Positions 15,396 to 24,402 of a DNA stretch of 64,000 nt are shown here, piece after piece (the first letter of the stretch is position 1; every line of letters begins with the position of its first letter). A program made the position numbers and the translations under genes. Source of the DNA: AC-32 sp963719275 (GTDB lineage Bacteria; Actinomycetota; Thermoleophilia; Gaiellales; Gaiellaceae); the NCBI GenBank assembly GCA_963719275.1, contig CAVRBT010000004.1, forward strand, positions 1-64,000. The letters run 5' to 3'. Below the pieces are notes generated by a model. The model searched no databases, was not told the origin of the DNA, and saw only the letters and a program-made list of their open reading frames with translations.

Positions 15396-18242
15396 CTACG
15401 CCGAAGGCACCACGCAGCTGTCGTCCGCCGCCGCGCAACTGAAGATCCGCGGATCGCCCTGCCGCAGCCAGATCTCCGGTGACGCGAGCGGGACGAAGAA
15501 CCGGTCGTTCGGCGTGTCCTTGATGTTGGGGTCGGTCAGGGGCGGCCGGCCGTGGACGATGAACCCCACGCGCTTCGTGTCATCGGCGATGCCGATCAGG
15601 TGCAGCGCGCCGTAGGCGTCCGCGGCCTCGAACGGCGTAGGGCTCGTCCATTCGGCAGTCGCCTCGCCTGGAGCGAGGCCGTCGCCCCACAGGTGCAGGC
15701 CCCACGCGGGGTAGGCGCCGTCGGGCCGGTTGTAATGGATGACCGCCGTCGTCACCCGCGCCTGCACGATCGTCACCGTCCGCGTGTCGCTCGTGACGCT
15801 TCTCCCCGGCGCGTATGTCAGCACCGCGCGGTACGTCACGTGCGCCCCGTCGGCGAGGCTCGAGGTGTCGTCGAAGTCCGTGTAGACGGGCGAGGTGTCG
15901 TCGGTGCCGACGGTCGTGAAGGCGCCGCCGTCGACCGAGCGCTGGAACGTCACGACGTAGTTCGCATGCTCGGGTGTGGCCGTCGCGCGGACCTCGACGA
16001 CACCGCGCACGCGCTGACCCTCGTTCGGCGCCTCGAGGGTGATCGCCGGCGGCGCGACGGTCGTGCTTCGCACGCCACTCGAACCCGTGTGGTGCGCGTT
16101 GTCGAGCACGACCGCTCGGTACAGGACCCTGGTGCCCGGCTCGATGTCCGAGACGTCGTGGAACACCCGGTACGGCGCGTTGTCGTCGGTGCCGATGTCC
16201 TGCCAGTGGCCGTGGCCGACCTTCGCGAGGAACGTCACCTCGTAGAAGGAATCGCCCGCGACGTCGGCGCGGACCTCGAGCCGGTCGCGGCCCTCCGCCG
16301 GCACGGCGAGTGAGATCGGCGGCGCCGCGTGGCTGCGCGGGATGTGCTTCTTCGCGCGGTACACGACCGCCGAGAGCGGCCCGACCGTGACGTCGAGGCG
16401 CTTGTCGCTTCCGCTCCGCAGCCACGTCGGCCCGTCCCCGTACACCCGCACCCAGTTGCTGCGCGGAACGAAGGTCGGGATCGACGCCGACGCGGCGTCC
16501 TCGGCGTTGTTCAGCGCGACCACGTACTCGTAGCGGTGAAAGCGGTCGATGCGCGAGAACGCGTAGATGCCGGCCGAAGCCGACGAGTAGCGCGCCTGCT
16601 CCGCACCGTTGCGCAGCGCCGGGTTCTGCCGGGTGATCTGCGCCAGCCCCGCGAGCTCCCGGTAGAGCGGGTGCGACGAGTCGAAGTTGTCGTCCATCGG
16701 CGTCGCGTCCGAACCGATGTCGTCGTTGTTGCCGGCCCCGTCGTCGCCGGGGATCGGGTCGCTGAGGTTGTTGTACTGGAGGTCCTGCGACGGGAACATG
16801 TCCTGCCGCGCGTCCTGGTCGCCGCCGGCGCCGGTGAACCCCTGCTCGTCGCCGTAGTAGACGACCGGGTTGCCGCGCGAGAGGTACATGAGCGCATGCG
16901 CCAGCTCGTCGCGCTGCAGGAGCTCGGCCTCGCTCGCGCCCGGGTTTGCGTTGCGCACGAACATCCCGATGCGCCCGCGGTCGTGGTTCCCCAGGAAGGT
17001 CGGGAGGTTGTAGACGTTCGAGTCGCCGTCCGTGTACCAGTCGTCGTCGACGAAGAAGTCGCGCAGTTCGTCCGTCGGCGCCGAGCCCGCGGCGAAGCGC
17101 GTCGCGGCCGTCTGGAACGGGAAGTCCAGCACGCCCTGCACGTCGTCGTGGGTCATGTAGTGCGACGTGATCGGTCGGCTGAAGTCCTCCGCCACTTCGC
17201 CGAACATGTAGAAGTCGCGGATCCCCTGCGACCGCGCGTAGCGCTCGATCACCGGCGCGAACCGCTGCCAGAACGCGTCGTCGACGTGCTTCATGGTGTC
17301 CATCCGGAAGCCGTCGATGCGGAAGTCGCGGATCCAGGCCTTGTAGATGTCGATCATCCCGTCGACGACGCGCGGGTTCTCGGTGAAGAGGTCGTCCAGC
17401 CCGAAGAAGTCCCCGTACTGGGAGTTCTCGCCCGTGAATGTCGTGTCGCCCCGGTTGTGGTAGAGGCTGACGTCGTTCAGCCAGGCCGGCACCTTGACGT
17501 CCTGCTCCGCGTCCGGCACGCACGGGTGGTACGGGAAGCTGCTGAACGCCGCTGGCGCGGCCGAGCACGATGGCTGCCCCGCAGGTAGGAGCGCCGGGAA
17601 GAACGTGCCGCCCGCGAAGTCGCGGTCGTCGAACGGCGTCCCGGCCGCACTGAGATACGGCGCCTGGTCCTTCGACACGTAGGGCATCCGTGCGCCCTCC
17701 GTGTACTTGATCACGTCCGCCGTGTGGTTGGTGATGATGTCGAAGTAGACCTTCATGCCGCGGGCGTGGGCCGCGTCGACCAGCGCGCGCAGGTCCTCGT
17801 TCGTCCCGAGATGCGGGTCGATCCGGGTGAAGTCGGTGATCCAGTAGCCGTGGTAGCCGGCGGAGCGATCCTCCGGCTGGACGGCCTTGTTCTTGAAGCT
17901 CGGCGTCAGCCAGATGGCCGTCGTCCCGAGCCGCTCGATGTAGTCGAGCTTGGCCGTCAGGCCTTTCAGGTCGCCGCCGTGGTACCAGCCCTTGCCGGTC
18001 GGGTCGAAGCCCGACTGCCCGGCGCCGGTTCCCGGCGGCAGGCCGCCGTTGTCGTTGGCGGAGTCGCCGTTCTCGAAGCGGTCGGCCATGACGAAGTAGA
18101 AGTTCTGGTCGGTCACGGGCGCGCGCAAGCTGTGGTGCGCGGCAGGATCCACGTGTGACCGGCCGTGTCCCAGGGCCGTCGCCGGTGCGACGGCAAGGAC
18201 CACGAAAGCCACCATCAGGACGGCACGACGGGCGGCGTTCAT
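15396..18242 (-). CDS. Secreted GH13 alpha-amylase with C-terminal accessory domains
   Basis: Exported enzyme of about 948 aa that cleaves alpha-glucans. ATG 18242 follows GAGAGGAGGC and opens a signal peptide ending near TALGHG. The catalytic barrel has DIITNHT (region I), GFRMDTMKH with nucleophile Asp315 (II), MFGEVAE with acid Glu349 (III) and GNHD with Asp421 (IV). A beta-sandwich after the barrel (LDVTVGPLSAVVY) is followed by two Ig-like repeats (DRLEVRADVAG.., QRVRGVVEVRATA..). A pullulanase-associated carbohydrate-binding domain comes last (VIHYNRPDG, AWGLHLWGDG, DTPNDRFF). No other starch-utilisation gene is adjacent. Confidence 0.95.
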   Translation of the reverse strand: MNAARRAVLMVAFVVLAVAPATALGHGRSHVDPAAHHSLRAPVTDQNFYFVMADRFENGDSANDNGGLPPGTGAGQSGFDPTGKGWYHGGDLKGLTAKLDYIERLGTTAIWLTPSFKNKAVQPEDRSAGYHGYWITDFTRIDPHLGTNEDLRALVDAAHARGMKVYFDIITNHTADVIKYTEGARMPYVSKDQAPYLSAAGTPFDDRDFAGGTFFPALLPAGQPSCSAAPAAFSSFPYHPCVPDAEQDVKVPAWLNDVSLYHNRGDTTFTGENSQYGDFFGLDDLFTENPRVVDGMIDIYKAWIRDFRIDGFRMDTMKHVDDAFWQRFAPVIERYARSQGIRDFYMFGEVAEDFSRPITSHYMTHDDVQGVLDFPFQTAATRFAAGSAPTDELRDFFVDDDWYTDGDSNVYNLPTFLGNHDRGRIGMFVRNANPGASEAELLQRDELAHALMYLSRGNPVVYYGDEQGFTGAGGDQDARQDMFPSQDLQYNNLSDPIPGDDGAGNNDDIGSDATPMDDNFDSSHPLYRELAGLAQITRQNPALRNGAEQARYSSASAGIYAFSRIDRFHRYEYVVALNNAEDAASASIPTFVPRSNWVRVYGDGPTWLRSGSDKRLDVTVGPLSAVVYRAKKHIPRSHAAPPISLAVPAEGRDRLEVRADVAGDSFYEVTFLAKVGHGHWQDIGTDDNAPYRVFHDVSDIEPGTRVLYRAVVLDNAHHTGSSGVRSTTVAPPAITLEAPNEGQRVRGVVEVRATATPEHANYVVTFQRSVDGGAFTTVGTDDTSPVYTDFDDTSSLADGAHVTYRAVLTYAPGRSVTSDTRTVTIVQARVTTAVIHYNRPDGAYPAWGLHLWGDGLAPGEATAEWTSPTPFEAADAYGALHLIGIADDTKRVGFIVHGRPPLTDPNIKDTPNDRFFVPLASPEIWLRQGDPRIFSCAAADDSCVVPSA

Positions 18243-18322
18243 GCCTGCCTCCTCTCCCCCGAGCGGCCCGGGCGGCCGCCTTGAAGCACCAGTTGTAACG
18301 CATCTCGCGTGAGTTCGCCTGC

Positions 18323-19198
18323 GTGCGAGACTTGCGCGTGCGCGTCGACGCAAACGGCAGCCGCCTTTGGTTCGACGTCGAGGGTGTCGCGTTGGCGCCG
18401 GATGGGCCGTCGATGACGGAGCGGCCCACCGTGCTGCTGCTCCACGGCGGGCCCGGGAGCTTCGACCACTCGTACTTCAAGCCTGACTTCGCGCGGCTCG
18501 CGGAGGTGGCGCAGGTGGTCTACCTGGACCTGCCGGGGCACGGCCGCTCCGAGCACGGCGACCCGGCGAGCTGGACGTTCGAGTCGTGCGCCGACGGCGT
18601 CAGGGACTTCTGCGAGGCCGTCGGGCTCGAGCGGCCCGTCGTCTACGGGCACTCGCTGGGCGGGATGGTTGCGCTGGTCTTGGCCGCTCGGTACCCCGGC
18701 GTTCCGGGCGCGCTCGTGGTGCAGTCGGCGCCGGGCCGATTCGATGTGGGGCGACTCGTCGAGGAGCTGCGCAAGCGCGGCGGCGACGAGGTCGCGGCGA
18801 CGGCCGAGCGCGTCTACGGCGGCGACAGCGAGTCGGTCACGCCGGAGGAGTGGAGCCACTGCTGGGCGTTGTTCGGGCCGCACGTTGTCGAGGGGGAGGA
18901 GCGAGCTCGCACGATCGTGAATCCCGAGCTGAACGTGCAGGCGCTGCCGCTCCTGCAGGGGTTCGACGCACTCGACCAGGTCGGCGCGATCACGTGCCCG
19001 ACCCTGGTCTGCACGGGCGAGCTCGACCCGGTCGTGCCGCCCGACGCCGCGCGCGAGCTCGCCGAAGCGATTCGTGGCGCCCGCTTGGAGGTTCTTGCCG
19101 ACGCGGGACACTTCCCCTGGAAGGATGTCCCCGACCGGTACTGGCCGCTGCTGCTCGACTTCGTGGGGAAGGCGGGCACGCGCACCTGCGTCATGTAG
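18323..19198 (+). CDS. Alpha/beta hydrolase, proline-iminopeptidase-like
   Basis: Cytoplasmic hydrolase of 291 aa starting at GTG 18323. The oxyanion motif is HGGPG (about residue 41-45). The nucleophile elbow is GHSLGG with Ser111, the acid is likely Asp in GELDPVVP, and the base is the His of DAGHFPW. HGGPG is characteristic of proline iminopeptidases and related acyl hydrolases, but general hydrolases also have it. It is divergent from the amylase gene across 80 bp and ends against a truncated methyltransferase remnant. Confidence 0.85.
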   Translation: MRDLRVRVDANGSRLWFDVEGVALAPDGPSMTERPTVLLLHGGPGSFDHSYFKPDFARLAEVAQVVYLDLPGHGRSEHGDPASWTFESCADGVRDFCEAVGLERPVVYGHSLGGMVALVLAARYPGVPGALVVQSAPGRFDVGRLVEELRKRGGDEVAATAERVYGGDSESVTPEEWSHCWALFGPHVVEGEERARTIVNPELNVQALPLLQGFDALDQVGAITCPTLVCTGELDPVVPPDAARELAEAIRGARLEVLADAGHFPWKDVPDRYWPLLLDFVGKAGTRTCVM

Positions 19199-19205
19199 GG
19201 CACCG

Positions 19206-19588
19206 CGAACCCGGATCGCGCTCGCGAACTGGACGCCCACGGGCGGCCTGGGGCGGCTGTTCAAGGTGATGGCCCCGTACCAGCCGGCCCCGCCACCAAG
19301 CAACCCGTTCGACTGGGCGACGAGTCGCGCGTGCGCGAGTTGCTCGGCGACGAGTTCGAGCTCGAGTTCGAGGAGCGCGTCTCGACCATGCGCATCGGCT
19401 CCGGCGAGGAGTACTGGGAGCTCTTCGCAACGAGCTACGGCCCGACGAAGACGCTCGCGGAGTCGCTCGGCGAGCGCCGCGAGGACCTGCGCCGCGACTG
19501 GATCGAGTTCTTCGAGACAAACTACCGCTCCGACGGCGAGATCGTGCACACGCGGGAGTACCTGCTCGTGTCCGGGATCCGCCGCTGA
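19206..19588 (+). pseudogene. Truncated, frameshifted SAM-dependent methyltransferase remnant
   Basis: One frame carries RIALANWTPTGGLGRLFKVM and APYQPAPPPSNPFDW; the continuation is in another frame, RVRELLGDEFELEFEERVST, ending with YGPTKTLAESLGERR and IVHTREYLLVSG before TGA at 19588. Together these look like the last third of a class I methyltransferase. The SAM-binding N-terminal part is absent and is replaced by the end of the preceding hydrolase gene. The frame change falls near 19312-19325. The downstream piece could be translated as a short ORF (from 19331) but would have no catalytic core. Confidence 0.65.
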
Positions 19589-19602
19589 TTGTTTAGGAGG
19601 GC

Positions 19603-20166
19603 CTAGACGGCGGCGAGGACGCCGTCGAGCGGCCGCGGCACCGCCGCGAGGTCCAGCGCTTCGACGAGGTAGCGGGCGTAGCGGATCTTGCGGCTGCCGC
19701 CGCTGCCCATGAAGCGGCGCAGCTGCTCCTCGAGCGGCTGTCCCCGCCAGGCCGGCTGCTTCTGCAGCGTGCGGAAGGAGACGAGGTCGCCGTGCAACTC
19801 CGTGACCTCCAGCACCGCGTCGGCGCCGACGGCGCGGATGAGCTCGGCCTCGAGGTCGGGGTCGCAGGTGAAGAAGCCGAGCCGCTCGAGGCCGTCGCGC
19901 GTGAGGCCGTCGCCGAACCCGGCCTGCTCGAGCGCGCGGCGGAACTCCGGCTCCTCGGCGGCGTCGCAGAGGCCGGCGAGCTTCACGTCGGCGCCGTAGA
20001 CGCCGAGGAAGCGGCCGATCGCCTGCGCCCCGCCGATCGGCACGATGACGACCCCTTCCGCCGCGAGGTCGCGCTCGCGCCGCTCGGCGAGCGTCTCGAC
20101 GGCAACCGCGTCGCTCGTCCCCTCGACGAGCACGACGGACCGTGTTTCGGGAAGTGGTTCGGGCAT
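19603..20166 (-). CDS. Standalone TOPRIM-domain protein (OLD-nuclease type)
   Basis: Protein of 187 aa. The first 75 residues form a TOPRIM domain of the OLD/RecR-like type: SVVLVEGTSDAVAVETLAER with the conserved Glu, GVVIVPIGGAQAI, then DVKLAGLCDAAEE. Proteins of this type are the nuclease half of OLD enzymes, but here no ABC-type ATPase half is present, and the usual DxD is reduced to a single Asp. The C-terminal half is helical, with QPAWRGQPLEEQLRRFMGSG. Role unknown, possibly RNA or DNA processing. Confidence 0.75.
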   Translation of the reverse strand: MPEPLPETRSVVLVEGTSDAVAVETLAERRERDLAAEGVVIVPIGGAQAIGRFLGVYGADVKLAGLCDAAEEPEFRRALEQAGFGDGLTRDGLERLGFFTCDPDLEAELIRAVGADAVLEVTELHGDLVSFRTLQKQPAWRGQPLEEQLRRFMGSGGSRKIRYARYLVEALDLAAVPRPLDGVLAAV

Positions 20167-20218
20167 CTGGAGGATCGTAGGCGCTCCTGCGCTCCGCTCG
20201 GCTGCGACACTCCGCTAG

Positions 20219-21024
20219 ATGGGGAACGAGCTCCAGCGAGGGAAGGCGGAGGCGTTCAAGGCGCTCCACGGGGGCGAGCCGTTCGTGATCCCGAACCCCT
20301 GGGATGCGGGCTCGGCACGCGTGCTCGAGTCGCTCGGCTTCCGTGCGCTCGCGACGACCAGCTCGGGGTTTGCCTTCACGCTCGGCCGGCTCGACGGCGG
20401 CGTCACGCTCGACGAGGTCGCCGCGCACGTCTCCGCCCTCGACGCGGCCACCGGCCTGCCGGTGTCCGTCGACCTCGAGGACGGCTTCGGGCCGCAGCCG
20501 GAGGACGCCGCCGGCGCGGTCACGCGAGTGGCCGAGGCCGGCGCCGTCGGCGGCTCGATCGAGGACTACGACCGGGGCGGGCGGATCTACGCGCGTGAGC
20601 ACGCGGCCGAGCGCGTGGCAGCGGCGGCCGAGGCCGTGGCGAAGCTCGGCTTCCCGTTCATGCTCACCGGCCGCGCCGAGACCACATCCGCGGCAACCCC
20701 GACCTCGACGACACGATCGCACGGCTCCAGGCCTACGAGGCTGCCGGGGCGGATGTCCTCTATGCGCCTGGTCTGCGCACGGTCGAAGAGATTCGCACGA
20801 TGTGTGCCGCGGTCTCGAGGCCGGTCAACGTGCTCGCGGTGCCCGCGCTCTCGTTCGGGGAGATCGCCGAGGCAGGCGCGCAGCGCGTCAGCGTCGGCGG
20901 CGCGCTCACCTGGGTCGCGGCGAAAGCACTTGCCGACGCGGCGGCCGCGATCCCCGACGGCGGCGACTTCTCGGCGCTGGCCGCTCGCGTACCGCTCGAC
21001 GAGTGGCTCGCGACCGAGCCGTGA
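20219..21024 (+). pseudogene. Isocitrate lyase/PEP mutase-family gene with a one-base deletion
   Basis: The first frame reads IPNPWDAGSARVLESLGFRA, then ALATTSSGFAFTLGR, VSVDLEDGFG and FMLTGRAE, the normal ICL/PEPM order with metal-binding DLEDG. Right after GRAE the frame goes wrong. Reading one base over from about 20681 restores the expected N-H-I-R-G-N-P-D-L-D-D-T and continues LYAPGLRTVEEIRTM, NVLAVPALSFGEIAEAG and RVSVGGALTW to TGA at 21024. Restoring one A gives 807 nt, a clean 268-aa protein. Either a sequencing error or a very recent mutation; the family member would cleave or rearrange a small oxoacid. Confidence 0.8.
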
Positions 21025-21060
21025 GCGTCCCCGATCGCGTTTGTCGCGCTAGACAGGATC

Positions 21061-21093
21061 GAGAAGGGCGCGGTGCGGCTCCGCGCCCCTCTC
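21061..21093. terminator. Bidirectional hairpin between convergent genes
   Basis: GAGAAGGGCGCGG (21061-21073) pairs with CCGCGCCCCTCTC (21081-21093) with one mismatch, around a 7-nt loop. It lies between the convergent lyase-family and peptidase genes, where a shared terminator is expected. Confidence 0.6.
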
Positions 21094-21103
21094 GCGTCGA
21101 TAT

Positions 21104-22387
21104 CTAGGAGTTGTTCGCCGTCAGCAGCGAGTCGATGTTCGTCCCCGCGGTGCGGATGACGTACACGATGCCGCCGCTGGCGGGAATCCACGCCCGCTCG
21201 AACTGCTGGCGGTCGTAGACGTGCCTGACCAGCGCATCCGTGTCGGAGGCCGGGTCGTAGGCGATCACGTTGCCGTTCGCCGTGAAGCCGCCGATCACCA
21301 TCAGGTGGCCGTTCGTGCTCTTGATCCCGCCGTCGAGCTTGTTCGACTCCCACGCGACCGAGGCGACGAGCGGGACACCCGCGTTGATGTACGGCTCTGC
21401 TTCCTTCAGGTTGTGCAGTGCCGTCACGTCCGCGACGAGGCCCCGCGAGGCCGCGTACGCGGCGTTGAACGGCCAGTTGCCGGCGCCGTTGTAGTGGTAG
21501 TCGTAGACCGCCCGGGCCGTGTAGTCGACCCACGGGTCGGCGTGAGACGCACCGAGCGCGTCGGTGACCCACTGGTACTCAGTAGGTGTCGGCATGAAGC
21601 TCGAGCCCCAGTAGGAGACGACCATCGACGTCGACGTCGGGCTGCACCACGCCTCGCCGCCGTTGTCGTACTGCGGGAAGTCACCGTGGTGGATCTCCTG
21701 CGAGTACTGCGGCAGGACGAGATCCTTTTGCGACGTCATCGTGGTCGCGCTGGGGAACTTCATCTTCTGGTTCGTCAGGTTCATCGCGACCGCGTTCAGC
21801 CGCGTGAGCGTCGGCGTCGCGCTCGACCAGGCGCGGCGGAAGAGCGTCACCTTCAGCCGGTAGGCCACCGCCGGGTGGTCCTTGGCGAACCACGTGTCGA
21901 TCGAGACGAAGCCGTCCGCGTCGCCCTGACCGCCGACCGACGTGCGGTGGAAATCGCTGTCGCTCGACGACCAGCGGCCGAGGATGTACGACTTCGCCCA
22001 GTGGCCGTCGAGCATCCTCGGCTGCATCTCGACCTGGATCCACGTGCCGTTGGGCGTGGTGGCGTTCCAGGAGGCGACGAGCTCGTTGAAACCGAACGAG
22101 GTGCTGTAGTCCGGTGACGTCCAGGTGCCGGACTGGTACGCGCCCGAGCCGTTCGCTCCATCGTTGGAGTAATTGGCGAACGGATCGGTGTAGTTGAAGC
22201 TGCCGAGCCCGGTCGACGCAAGGGTCACAGTGCCGCCCGATTCCGTCACTCCGGAAATGGACGCATATGACCCCAGCGGGAAGTTCTTGAAGTTGATCGG
22301 GTACGGCTGCGCGGCGAGTGCCGGAGCGCTTGCAGCAAGAGCAAGCCCGGCGGCCGCGACGACTGTGAGAAGCGTTCGTTTGATCAT
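21104..22387 (-). CDS. Secreted C39-like cysteine peptidase
   Basis: Exported protein of 427 aa. ATG 22387 opens a signal peptide (IKRTLLTVVAAAGLALAA, cleaved near ALAAQ). An N-terminal beta-sandwich of about 190 residues contains GSFNYTDPFANYSND, WIQVEMQPR and DGFVSIDTWF. The papain-like peptidase_C39_2 domain follows, with catalytic Cys248 in GGEAWCSPTS, His361 in TNGHLMVIGGF and the acid Asp in VIAYDPAS. It probably hydrolyses proteins outside the cell. The longer frame upstream of 22387 runs through a decayed MBL-fold gene and is not part of this protein. Confidence 0.85.
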   Translation of the reverse strand: MIKRTLLTVVAAAGLALAASAPALAAQPYPINFKNFPLGSYASISGVTESGGTVTLASTGLGSFNYTDPFANYSNDGANGSGAYQSGTWTSPDYSTSFGFNELVASWNATTPNGTWIQVEMQPRMLDGHWAKSYILGRWSSSDSDFHRTSVGGQGDADGFVSIDTWFAKDHPAVAYRLKVTLFRRAWSSATPTLTRLNAVAMNLTNQKMKFPSATTMTSQKDLVLPQYSQEIHHGDFPQYDNGGEAWCSPTSTSMVVSYWGSSFMPTPTEYQWVTDALGASHADPWVDYTARAVYDYHYNGAGNWPFNAAYAASRGLVADVTALHNLKEAEPYINAGVPLVASVAWESNKLDGGIKSTNGHLMVIGGFTANGNVIAYDPASDTDALVRHVYDRQQFERAWIPASGGIVYVIRTAGTNIDSLLTANNS

Positions 22388-22397
22388 GGCTGCGATC

Positions 22398-22699
22398 CTA
22401 GTCGCCGAAGACGAGCGCGCCGTGCTCTTCAACACCAGGACGCGTTCGTCCGGGTAGAAGACCGGGCCGACTCGAGCTCGGCCTCGGACGCGTCGAGCTC
22501 CGGCGCGCTGCGCGCGTGCCACGGGCACGTGAGGGCGACCTGCAGGTCCCGGCCCCCGAGCAGCTCGGGAGGGGCGAGATCGGGTCGATCAGGACGAGCG
22601 CCCCGCCGCCCTCGACCGCGTAGGAGCGCACGACCGGCTGCTCGTGCCACTCCGGTGCGGCGCCCGTCCACGTCCACGCCCGAGCCTCAGCTGCTCCAT
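22398..22699 (-). pseudogene. Decayed N-terminal fragment of an MBL-fold-like protein
   Basis: Reading the minus strand from ATG 22699, consecutive pieces lie in different frames. They are AWTWTGAAPEWHEQPVVRSY with AVEGGGALVLIDPISP; then PPELLGGRDLQVALTCPWHA and RSAPELDASEAEL; then VFYPDERVLV; then EEHGALVFGD before the stop at 22398. The order resembles the start of a metallo-beta-lactamase-fold protein (LIDP, TCPWH in place of THxH, HGALVFGD). At least three frame changes are needed and the C-terminal half is missing. The assignment is by memory of similar proteins. Confidence 0.55.
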
Positions 22700-22701
22700 G
22701 C

Positions 22702-23439
22702 CTACACCCGCCGCGTGTCGCGCTCGTACGCGCGCCGAGCCAGCGCCGCGCATGCGACGGTCCACGCGACAACGACCGCCCAGCCGGCGGTGCCCCAGCC
22801 CGAGCCCCCGAGCCCGACGTGGCCGGCCTGCACGAGCCAGTAGGACGGCAGCCCTTCGGCGACCGCGTGCATGGCGCCGTGGGTGACCGGGAACCAGACC
22901 CCGCCGAGCAGCGCGAAGACGGCAACCGTCCCGCCGATCGCAGGCCCGATGGAGTCCGGCGTCATCAGGTGCCCGAACAGGATCCCGATCGCCGCGAACG
23001 GTGCGAGGCCGATCAGGATCAAGGCGGTCATCCGCAGCCAATCGCCTGCAGCGAGACGAACCCCCAGGGTGGCACCCGCCGCGTACAGCAACACGATTGT
23101 CAGGACGGCCATCACGTACGCCGTGAGCACCTTGACCCGGAAGTACGTGCGCGTCGAGAGCGGGGTCAAGCGGAGCTGCCGGTTCCACCCGACGGCGCGC
23201 TCGGCCGCGATCCGCGCGCCGCAGCCGACGACCGCGTTCATCGTCCCGAACGCCGTCAGGCCGACCATGAAGTAGACCGGGGCCGCGATTCCTGTTCCGC
23301 CGATGCTGTGCTCCCCGCGGTTGGGAGCGGCGATCGCGTAGTAGAGGCCCAGTGGGAAGGCGAACGAGAGGATGTAGAGGCGGCGGTTGCGGAAGGTGCG
23401 CCGGAGCTCGTAGCGCGCATACGCGAGCGTGTCGCTCAC
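22702..23439 (-). CDS. ABC-2 type transporter permease
   Basis: Membrane protein of 245 aa with about six hydrophobic helices (VYFMVGLTAFGTMNAVV, VLTAYVMAVLTIVLLYAAG, MTALILIGLAPFAAIGILFG, GTVAVFALLGGVWFPV). The N-terminus ARYELRRTFRNRRLYILSF is typical of ABC-2 permeases. GTG 23439 overlaps the stop of the ATPase gene by four bases (GTGA), so the two subunits are translationally coupled. Together they form an exporter for a drug-like, lipid or peptide substrate that cannot be identified. Confidence 0.9.
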   Translation of the reverse strand: MSDTLAYARYELRRTFRNRRLYILSFAFPLGLYYAIAAPNRGEHSIGGTGIAAPVYFMVGLTAFGTMNAVVGCGARIAAERAVGWNRQLRLTPLSTRTYFRVKVLTAYVMAVLTIVLLYAAGATLGVRLAAGDWLRMTALILIGLAPFAAIGILFGHLMTPDSIGPAIGGTVAVFALLGGVWFPVTHGAMHAVAEGLPSYWLVQAGHVGLGGSGWGTAGWAVVVAWTVACAALARRAYERDTRRV

Positions 23440-24365
23440 GCGGCCACCTCCTCCTCGACGCCGGTGAGCTGGAGGAACGCCTCCTCGAGGCCCGCACCGC
23501 GAACCTCGACGTCGTGCGCCCGCGGCTGGGTGGCGAGCAGCTCCCGCAGCGCGGTGTCCGAGTCGGAGCAGACGAGCACTACGGTGTCGCCGCGGCGCTC
23601 GGCCCTCGTCACCCCCGGAAGGTCGGCGAGCCTCTCGGCCGGGACCCCGGGGAGCGTCGCGCGGATCGTGCGCGAGGCCACGAGCGCCTTGATCTCGTTC
23701 GGCGGGCCGTCCGCGACGATGCGCCCGTGTGCCATGAGCAGCGCGCGGTCGGCGTACTCGTCCGCTTCCTCGAGGTAGTGCGTCGCGAAGAGAAACGTCT
23801 TTCCGGCCTTCGAAAGCTCGCGCACGGTCGTCCAGAAGGCGTGCCTCGACTCGACGTCCATCCCGACGGTCGGCTCGTCGAGCACGAGCAGGTCGGGATC
23901 GCTCACGAGCGCGATCGCGAACCGCAACCGTTGCGTCTCGCCGCCGCTCAGCCGCTCCGTGCGGCGGTCGGCGAGCTCGTTCAGCCGAGCCAGCCGCAGC
24001 GTCTCGTCGACGTCGAGGGGAGCCGGGTAGAGGGCCGCCATCATCGCCAGGAGCTCGCGCACGGTCAGGTCGCGCAGGACGCCTCCGTCCTGCAGCATCG
24101 CGCCGACCCGGCCCGCCACGACGGCACGCTGCGGCGGCCCGCCGAAGACGTCCACGGAACCGTCGTCCGGCTCCTGCAACCCGAGCAGCATGTCGACCGT
24201 CGTCGACTTGCCGGCGCCGTTGGGACCGAGCAGCGCGACCGTCTCGCCGACCCGCACGTCGGCGTTGACGTCGCGCACGGCCTCCACGGGCCCGCGAGGC
24301 GTCCGGTACGTCTTCTTCAGCCCCCGGAGCGTGATCCCGCCGCCGTTGTTCCGGCCCGCTTCCAC
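23436..24365 (-). CDS. ABC transporter ATP-binding protein (DrrA-like)
   Basis: ATPase subunit of about 309 aa. Walker A is GPNGAGKST, the signature motif LSGGETQRL, Walker B LLVLDEPTVGMD, and the switch His lies in FATHYLEEAD. The C-terminal 80 residues form a DrrA/CcmA-type extension. It energises the permease encoded immediately downstream. The frame is open up to a GTG at 24419, but that start would overlap one of two inverted regulatory repeats; I prefer GTG 24365, just before the ABC domain (ITLRGLKKTYRTP). Confidence 0.9.
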   Translation of the reverse strand: MEAGRNNGGGITLRGLKKTYRTPRGPVEAVRDVNADVRVGETVALLGPNGAGKSTTVDMLLGLQEPDDGSVDVFGGPPQRAVVAGRVGAMLQDGGVLRDLTVRELLAMMAALYPAPLDVDETLRLARLNELADRRTERLSGGETQRLRFAIALVSDPDLLVLDEPTVGMDVESRHAFWTTVRELSKAGKTFLFATHYLEEADEYADRALLMAHGRIVADGPPNEIKALVASRTIRATLPGVPAERLADLPGVTRAERRGDTVVLVCSDSDTALRELLATQPRAHDVEVRGAGLEEAFLQLTGVEEEVAA

Positions 24366-24402
24366 GGCCGCAACGCTAGCGGGATCCTCCGTTGCGGCGA
24401 GG

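Noticed and set aside
15580..18480. Open frame of 966 codons overlapping the amylase gene on the same strand
   Set aside because: It is the amylase gene in another frame; composition is low-complexity Arg/Gly/Pro and there are no motifs, unlike the GH13 frame.
18239..20722. Open frame of 827 codons on the minus strand
   Set aside because: It spans several plus- and minus-strand genes with clear family motifs and itself shows only shadow composition.
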